9,944 bases of DNA, taken from assembly GCA_018057635.1 (NCBI GenBank), contig JAGPDJ010000056.1, positions 1-9,944 of the forward strand, given 5' to 3'. Source of the stretch: Ferruginibacter sp. Its GTDB lineage: Bacteria; Bacteroidota; Bacteroidia; Chitinophagales; Chitinophagaceae. Within the stretch, counting starts at the first letter, position 1, and every line of letters begins with the position of its first letter. Of the stretch, positions 5,893-9,944 are shown piece by piece. A model generated the notes under the pieces. The model was not told the origin of the DNA. It saw only the letters and a list, made by a program, of their open reading frames with translations, and ran no database searches. Position numbers and translations under genes: made by a program.

Positions 5893-6366
5893 ATGTTATG
5901 GAGAAAATTCAATGGCGACGCTATTCATCTTCCCATCAAAGATGCAGTAGAAGAAGCCATCAAAAGAGAAACAGCTTCCGGAAATAAATTAAAAGTCTGC
6001 ATTGGTACCGACAGCCAGGTTAAAGGCAGGGATACCGAATTTGCCACCGTGATCGTTTTTTTGCGTGAAGGCCGTGGTGGCTTCATGTTCATTCACAATG
6101 AAAAAACCTTGCTCAAATACAGCATCAAAGAAAGGATGCTGGTGGAAGTGGCAAAAAGTATTGAAATTGCTTATGAACTTTGCAACCTGTTTACAGATTA
6201 TGATGTAGATATGGAAGTACATGCTGACATCAATACCAATCCTCATTTTAAAAGTAATGAAGCACTCCGGGAAGCCATGGGTTATATTCTCGGAATGGGG
6301 TTTGCTTTCAAAGCTAAGCCCGAAGCATTTGCCAGCAGTTGTTGCGCCAATAAAGCGGTGAACTAA
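5893..6366 (+). CDS. YkuK-like RNase H-fold protein (DUF458)
   Basis: This 157-residue cytoplasmic protein belongs to the YkuK/DUF458 family with a ribonuclease H-like fold. The N-terminus reads WRKFNGD (3-9), typical for this family. The first strand carries IGTDSQ (37-42), where Asp40 would be the first acidic residue. KERMLVE (79-85) gives Glu80 or Glu85, and HADINTNP (110-117) gives Asp112 in the usual third position; P-E-A-F-A-S-S (143-149) closes the domain. These acidic residues could bind divalent metal, but nuclease activity of the family is not well shown, so the function is open. Length is normal. The start at 5893 puts WRKFNG right at the N-terminus. The gene converges on engB with 117 bases between the stops, holding a hairpin and short repeats. 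Confidence 0.85.
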   Translation: MLWRKFNGDAIHLPIKDAVEEAIKRETASGNKLKVCIGTDSQVKGRDTEFATVIVFLREGRGGFMFIHNEKTLLKYSIKERMLVEVAKSIEIAYELCNLFTDYDVDMEVHADINTNPHFKSNEALREAMGYILGMGFAFKAKPEAFASSCCANKAVN

Positions 6367-6387
6367 AATTGTTTAGTTTTAGTATTC

Positions 6388-6413
6388 CTCACTTAAGACC
6401 TCTCTTAAGTGAG
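6388..6413. terminator. Hairpin between convergent genes, possible bidirectional terminator
   Basis: A perfect 10-bp stem CTCACTTAAG (6388-6397) and CTTAAGTGAG (6404-6413) closes a 6-base loop. It lies 21 bases after the YkuK-like stop and about 70 bases past the engB stop. Neither side has a clean T-run, so intrinsic termination is unproven, though the position fits. Confidence 0.5.
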
Positions 6414-6437
6414 AGTATGGTTCTGCTTCAAACGTAC

Positions 6438-6480
6438 AATTCGTGTAATTCGTTTTGGAAATTCGTGTTTAAAATTCGTG
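6438..6480. repeat. Four short direct repeats of AATTCGT(G)
   Basis: AATTCGTG occurs at 6438-6445, 6460-6467 and 6473-6480, with a variant AATTCGTT at 6447-6454. Spacings are 9, 13 and 13 bases. The last copy ends three bases before the engB stop codon. Function unknown; it may be a remnant of a simple intergenic repeat family. Confidence 0.6.
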
Positions 6481-6483
6481 CGC

Positions 6484-7140
6484 TCACTTTTTCACCTTCT
6501 TCGTCAACTCCTCATTTGTTTCATTTATAAACGACAGTATCTTTCCTTTCCCTGTCTTTTTTACAGCACTCGTCACAAAATTCTGCGGAAGGAACTGCCA
6601 GGTCTTTTTCATCGCTTCCAGAAAATCCTTCACATTCTTGCTTACTACACGCTGGTTCTCTTTATCAGATTTAGTGAATACCAGGCAAAATGGTACTTGC
6701 CATAATTTCAGGTTTTCCAGGAATTCAAGGTCTATTTTTTGCGGGCTGTGACGTGCATCTATCAAAACAAAAACCATGGTAAGGTTTTCTCTTTTACGCA
6801 GGTAGTTTTCAATCATTTGTTCCCACCTTCTCCGGCTGCTGATACTAACTTTAGCAAATCCATAACCCGGAAGATCAACCAGGAACCATTTGAAGATATT
6901 AACTTTCAGTTTTCCGGCAGATTCATCCAGGCTGCTTTCAATCTCAAAATGATTGATAAGTTGGGTCTTCCCGGGCGAACCCGATGTTTTTGCAAGTTTA
7001 TCATTGTCACATAGCATATTGATCAATGATGACTTTCCTACATTGCTTCGCCCGATGAAAGCATATTCTGGTTTATCAGGGGTTGGGCATTTTAAATAAT
7101 CGGGGCTGCTAATGATATAGGTTGCTTTCTTAATGCGCAT
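6484..7140 (-). CDS. engB: Ribosome biogenesis GTP-binding protein YihA/YsxC
   Basis: This 218-residue P-loop GTPase of the EngB family is needed for assembly of the large ribosomal subunit in the bacteria where it has been studied. All GTPase motifs are visible: G1 GRSNVGKS (30-37), the switch I/G2 region SPGKTQLINHF (55-65, Thr59), G3 DLPGYG (89-94), G4 TKSD (156-159) and G5 SA (191-192). The length is slightly above the usual 195-210. The surplus comes from a polar stretch between switch I and G3 (about 68-83, ESSLDESAGKLKVNIF), where most homologues have only a short beta hairpin. The gene is read leftward and starts 96 bases from the ubiE start on the other strand, so the two promoters share that short gap. 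A near-consensus TACTTTCG lies on the minus strand (7160-7167), without a good -33 element. Confidence 0.95.
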   Translation of the reverse strand: MRIKKATYIISSPDYLKCPTPDKPEYAFIGRSNVGKSSLINMLCDNDKLAKTSGSPGKTQLINHFEIESSLDESAGKLKVNIFKWFLVDLPGYGFAKVSISSRRRWEQMIENYLRKRENLTMVFVLIDARHSPQKIDLEFLENLKLWQVPFCLVFTKSDKENQRVVSKNVKDFLEAMKKTWQFLPQNFVTSAVKKTGKGKILSFINETNEELTKKVKK

Positions 7141-7220
7141 GTAATATGATTGATTTGCGAAAGTACACTAGTTTTCCTATGAAAATGATGGTTGCTTAAC
7201 AGGCAAATTAAGCAAACACC

Positions 7221-7228
7221 TATCTTTG
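7221..7228 (+). promoter_or_regulatory. -7 promoter element of ubiE/menG
   Basis: TATCTTTG fits TAnnTTTG perfectly, but no TTG lies at the ideal 19-base distance (a TTG is present at 7192-7194, 26 bases upstream). Transcription would begin around 7233-7235, only 2-4 bases before the ATG at 7237, so the message would be nearly leaderless. This also rules out the upstream TTG at 7192 as start. Confidence 0.55.
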
Positions 7229-7236
7229 CACATTGT

Positions 7237-7980
7237 ATGACAGATTTTGCACACGACAGCGTAGTTCCGTATAAGGAATCAGAATTGACTAAAAAGCAAC
7301 AGGTTGCAGGCATGTTTGATGACATATCGGGCAGGTACGACTTCCTGAATCGATTTTTAAGCGCCGGTATAGATATAGGATGGCGGAAAAAAGCGATAGC
7401 CCAACTGGCAGACCTTAAACCGCGTGTGATACTGGATGTAGCCACAGGAACAGCCGATGTGGCCATCATGACATACAATATGTTAAAACCTGAAAAGATC
7501 ACCGGTATCGACATCAGTGATGGCATGCTGGATGTGGGAAGAGGCAAAATTATTAAACTGGGTTTGAATGAATACATTGAATTGTTAAATGGAGATAGTG
7601 AAGCAATAAGATTTAATGACAATTCGTTTGACGCAATAACGGTGGCATTTGGCGTAAGGAATTTTCAGCACCTTGAAACAGGCTTAAAAGAAATGAAACG
7701 GGTGCTGAAGCCGGGAGGAAAATTGGTGGTACTGGAGTTCAGTAAACCAAAAATGCCTTTTGTTCGTTCCTTGTATAATTTTTACATGAAAATTGTTACA
7801 CCCGGTATGGGAAAATTATTTTCCAAAAACCGCAACGCATACAAATACCTGGATGAATCGATCCGGAAATTTCCGGAAGGAAAAGATTTCATTGCAATCC
7901 TTGATAAACTGGAATATAAATCTACCTATTTTAAATCTCTGAGCTTAGGAATATGCAGCATCTATTGCGGAACAAAATAA
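7237..7980 (+). CDS. ubiE: Demethylmenaquinone methyltransferase (UbiE/MenG)
   Basis: This class I SAM-dependent methyltransferase is 247 residues long. It methylates demethylmenaquinone to menaquinone, the last step of respiratory quinone synthesis in organisms that use menaquinone only, as Bacteroidota do; menG is therefore the more apt name. Family signatures are clear: GRYDFLNRFLSAGIDIGWRK (32-51), the SAM-binding turn LDVATGTADVA (65-75), ITGIDISDGML (87-97), then FDAITVAFGVRNFQH (130-144) and the post-motif VLKPGGKLVVLEFSKP (156-171). The C-terminus with L-G-I-C-S-I-Y-C-G-T-K is also typical, so the gene is complete. The ATG at 7237 is preferred over an in-frame TTG at 7192, which would lie upstream of the likely transcription start. 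The next gene starts inside its 3' end, giving translational coupling. Confidence 0.95.
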   Translation: MTDFAHDSVVPYKESELTKKQQVAGMFDDISGRYDFLNRFLSAGIDIGWRKKAIAQLADLKPRVILDVATGTADVAIMTYNMLKPEKITGIDISDGMLDVGRGKIIKLGLNEYIELLNGDSEAIRFNDNSFDAITVAFGVRNFQHLETGLKEMKRVLKPGGKLVVLEFSKPKMPFVRSLYNFYMKIVTPGMGKLFSKNRNAYKYLDESIRKFPEGKDFIAILDKLEYKSTYFKSLSLGICSIYCGTK

Positions 7981-8684
7981 TACATATCATCATACCGGTA
8001 CTGCTCCTGCCTGCCATTGCATTTACGCAGCTGCGCACCAGCCTTAACCTGGAAGATCATGATGAAAAATCATTCCATTTTGGGATATTTCTCGGTGTTA
8101 ACAGGGCGCATTTCAGTTTTACACATCACCCCGTTTTTTTACAACAGGATAGTGTAATGGTTATAGAAAGTATCAGCAATTCCGGTATCAACCTGGCTTG
8201 GCTGGTGAACTTACGGCTTGGCCAGCATTTCGACCTGAAAACATATCCGCTAAGCCTCGTGTTTACAGAAAAATCATTTCAATACCAGCTAAAATACCCC
8301 AACAGGCCGGCAGGAGAAGATTCTGTAACATTAAAAAAAGTTCAGGGCATTACATTGGCCTTACCAGTTCATTTGAAATTCACCAGCGACCGCATCAATA
8401 ACTTTAAAGTTTATATGATGGCCGGAGGCAGGATTGAATATGATATGGCAGCAAACGCAGGCGCAAAAAAGGCAGAAGAACTCATCAAGCTAAAACCATT
8501 TGATTATGGCGTGGATGCCGGTATCGGATTTCATTTTTACTTCCCTTATTTTGTATTAACACCCGAATTGAAAATAGGCTGGGGTTTCAGTAACCTGCAT
8601 AGCCGCGATGATAAACTGAAATTTTCAAATACCATTGATAAGATCAATTCACGTACCGTTACTTTCTCACTTACGGTTGAATAA
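7953..8684 (+). CDS. porT: PorT-like outer-membrane protein (type IX secretion)
   Basis: This 243-residue exported protein resembles PorT/SprT, an outer-membrane beta-barrel protein required for type IX secretion in Porphyromonas and Flavobacterium. It has a signal peptide (1-25, ending A-F-T-Q), then an early FGIFLGVNRAHF segment (43-54). Alternating beta strands follow, with KSFQYQLKYPNR (107-118), the strand ITLALPVHLKF (132-142), VYMMAGGRIEYDMA (152-165), FDYGVDAGIGFHFYFPYFVLTPELKIGWGFSN (183-214) and a barrel-like end VTFSLTVE. Length matches the family. The start codon lies 28 bases inside the end of ubiE in another frame, so co-transcription with ubiE is nearly certain; this pairing is common in Bacteroidota, as far as I recall. 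Its presence agrees with the type IX sorting domain on the protease encoded at 4030-5607. Confidence 0.85.
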   Translation: MQHLLRNKIIHIIIPVLLLPAIAFTQLRTSLNLEDHDEKSFHFGIFLGVNRAHFSFTHHPVFLQQDSVMVIESISNSGINLAWLVNLRLGQHFDLKTYPLSLVFTEKSFQYQLKYPNRPAGEDSVTLKKVQGITLALPVHLKFTSDRINNFKVYMMAGGRIEYDMAANAGAKKAEELIKLKPFDYGVDAGIGFHFYFPYFVLTPELKIGWGFSNLHSRDDKLKFSNTIDKINSRTVTFSLTVE

Positions 8685-8718
8685 TTCATTAAAATATTTC
8701 TAATCGAATCCATAAGTG

Positions 8719-8797
8719 GACGTCATTGCGAGGTACGAAGCAATCTGTATGATCAGTTAATCACTAACAAGATTGCTTCGTTCCTCGCAAAGACGTC
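8719..8797. repeat. Large inverted-repeat element of the GTCATTGCGAGG type (REP/MITE-like)
   Basis: Two 28-base arms (8719-8746 and 8770-8797) are complementary at 26 of 28 positions and surround a 23-base loop. The arms carry the recognisable cores GTCATTGCGAGG and ACGAAGCAATC. This kind of repeat, seen in many bacterial genomes, is a dispersed non-coding palindromic family. The arm ends GACGTC are themselves palindromic. A run of nine A (8798-8806) follows on the plus strand, the wrong base for an intrinsic terminator in that direction. No transposase or RAYT-like gene is in the window. It lies between the convergent porT-like and RemB-like genes, a usual neutral location. Confidence 0.85.
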
Positions 8798-8811
8798 AAA
8801 AAAAAACGTAA

Positions 8812-9944
8812 TTAAAAATCGTATGCCCGTTTAAACATATTTAAACGAATACCTGCAGATATGAAAGTTGAATTCGATGTACCCGGAACACTTTCAATTT
8901 TAGAATTACGTTGCTGCAATGTAGCTTCCAGGAATAAATTCTCCCTCAGTTCATAAGAGACGTTTAATGTGCCGTTGAAAGTGGTTACTTTATTTCCACT
9001 GCCGATATTATATCCTTCTTCCATGGTACGGGTAGAATAATCCCTTAACGGATTAGCTCCATAATTTACACCTGCACTGTCAAGCCCCTGGTTATAATAA
9101 ATGATCCTGGCATTTACCCGCCACCTTGGTGTAGGCTGGTAATTCAATATACCCACAAACTCCTGGAAATTTGCCCCCAGCGGATGCGCTAATGGCTGGT
9201 TGTAATGCGTAAAATTAGCTACGGTATCGTTATGCGAATAAGTAAAAGGCCTTACCCTGTTGGTTTCAAATTGCAGGTCGAGGTTCTTAAGCCCGAATGC
9301 ATCAATGTATTTAACACCAGCCTGTATGGCCCATTTATTAACCCAGTTAGACGGGTTATTCTTTACTTTAGATAAGATGAATTCATCCAGTAAGAACTGC
9401 CCGTATAATTGAAAACGACGGGCAATATTTGCTTTAAAATCAAAACCTGCAAGCGCATTGTCGGGACTGCCAATGGTACCTTCTATATGCCTGTAAAAAA
9501 TGATCGGGTTCAGGTATTGAAAATCATAATGATCTTTTCTGCCGAATACAACCCCTTCAAACAAACCAACATTCAGCCACTTGGTAACGTTCATGCTTAG
9601 GTGATGAATGGCTGCGTATTTTCTGGATAATAATGAATCAGAACGCTTTTTGAACTGCGGTACCAGTTCCATGAAGATATTTTGGTAATTGATCTTCCAT
9701 ATCTTGGTATTCAGTTTTGCAAACAGGTAACTGTTGCCCCAGTCGCTGAGCAATAGACTTCGGTAACCATTGCCAATAAAGTTCTTATCATACCCAAACT
9801 GTATGTCAATGTATTTAGTGGCATTGAATGTGATATAGCCCCTTGCATCAAAATAATCATAGCCGGTGGTTTTAAAAGGTTTGTAAAAACCAACGCCCGG
9901 TACAGCTTTTACACTGTTTACACGGTCCTGGAAATAGGATGGGC
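8812..9944 (-). CDS. RemB/Wzi-like outer-membrane beta-barrel protein, C-terminal part (partial)
   Basis: A minus-strand gene enters from the right edge; the frame is open from 9944 down to TAA at 8812-8814, giving 376 visible residues and no start. The sequence is rich in amphipathic beta strands and aromatic girdles. The stretch KYIDIQFGYDKNFIGNGYR, followed by SLLLSDWGNSY, fits the G-x-G-x-R-S-L-x-L-S region of the capsule-assembly Wzi family and of the gliding-associated protein RemB. Further strands include YRHIEGTIGSPDNALAGFD, RRFQLYGQFLLDEF and YQPTPRWRVNARIIYY. The end R-L-N-M-F-K-R-A-Y-D-F has the terminal Phe expected for barrel insertion by the BAM machine. The likely role is cell-surface, in gliding or surface polysaccharide handling. 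RemB versus a generic Wzi-like protein cannot be settled from this part. A TTG at 9753 is internal, not a start. Confidence 0.8.
   Translation of the reverse strand, partial: PSYFQDRVNSVKAVPGVGFYKPFKTTGYDYFDARGYITFNATKYIDIQFGYDKNFIGNGYRSLLLSDWGNSYLFAKLNTKIWKINYQNIFMELVPQFKKRSDSLLSRKYAAIHHLSMNVTKWLNVGLFEGVVFGRKDHYDFQYLNPIIFYRHIEGTIGSPDNALAGFDFKANIARRFQLYGQFLLDEFILSKVKNNPSNWVNKWAIQAGVKYIDAFGLKNLDLQFETNRVRPFTYSHNDTVANFTHYNQPLAHPLGANFQEFVGILNYQPTPRWRVNARIIYYNQGLDSAGVNYGANPLRDYSTRTMEEGYNIGSGNKVTTFNGTLNVSYELRENLFLEATLQQRNSKIESVPGTSNSTFISAGIRLNMFKRAYDF

Noticed and set aside
5617..5950. Two short open frames across the terminator and low-complexity region
   Set aside because: They run through a terminator and simple repeats, with Phe/Ile/Asn-rich products and no family match; one overlaps the true YkuK-like start.
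6438..6480. AATTCGTG repeats as a CRISPR array
   Set aside because: The units are only 8 bases with 1-5 base gaps; no repeat-spacer pattern and no cas genes.
7192..7236. TTG-initiated extension of ubiE
   Set aside because: It lies before the likely transcription start defined by TATCTTTG, and family members begin close to the ATG at 7237.
7092..7622. A 176-codon minus-strand open frame across the engB start and ubiE
   Set aside because: It overlaps two strongly supported genes and its product has no recognisable family features.
8719..8806. The large hairpin as a rho-independent terminator for porT
   Set aside because: It is followed by a run of A, not T, on the plus strand, and on the minus strand the T-run comes before the stem; the sequence is better explained as a dispersed palindromic repeat.
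9751..9753. TTG as start of the RemB-like gene
   Set aside because: The frame remains open to the right edge and the upstream residues match the family, so this is an internal Leu codon.

Overview
The window looks like a chromosomal piece of a Bacteroidota genome, most likely family Chitinophagaceae (order Chitinophagales); the family placement is inferred from gene content, not tested. Three signs support this. Promoters fit the Bacteroidota consensus (TTG, about 19 bp, TAnnTTTG). Translation starts lack a clear Shine-Dalgarno sequence. Several genes belong to the type IX secretion and gliding toolkit: a PorT-like protein, a RemB/Wzi-like barrel and a metalloprotease with a C-terminal sorting domain. 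Base composition is moderately AT-rich throughout, and no integrase, insertion sequence, CRISPR array, tRNA or rRNA was seen.

Left part (1-1601): the last 45 codons of a 2-oxoacid dehydrogenase E2 subunit end at a clear hairpin terminator. An exported TonB C-terminal-domain protein follows, then a GbsR/MarR-type regulator with its own textbook promoter and a strong terminator.

Middle left (1646-3393): a run of four tightly spaced plus-strand genes encodes two small four-helix membrane proteins, a DCC-family thiol-disulfide protein and a CoA-binding Rossmann protein. Just before the DCC gene lies a 16-codon mini-ORF whose peptide resembles the N-terminus of the DCC protein itself, which suggests a decayed local duplication or a leader peptide.

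Middle (3503-5660): a small secreted protein of unknown family lies directly upstream of a secreted zinc metalloprotease (HESGHAVGLSH) with a PPC-like domain, an Fn3-like domain and a type IX sorting domain. The protease has almost no propeptide, so the upstream protein is a candidate partner or inhibitor. This is the best candidate here for an undescribed functional pair. A terminator closes the unit.

Right part (5661-9944): a low-complexity intergenic stretch with inverted arms precedes a YkuK-like RNase H-fold gene. It converges on engB across a hairpin and a run of AATTCGTG repeats. engB is divergent from ubiE/menG (menaquinone methylation), which overlaps a porT-like gene by 28 bases. 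After porT sits a nearly perfect 79-base inverted-repeat element of the GTCATTGCGAGG...CGAAGCAATC type. The window ends inside a minus-strand gene for a RemB/Wzi-like outer-membrane barrel, so the right end is rich in cell-envelope and type IX secretion functions.
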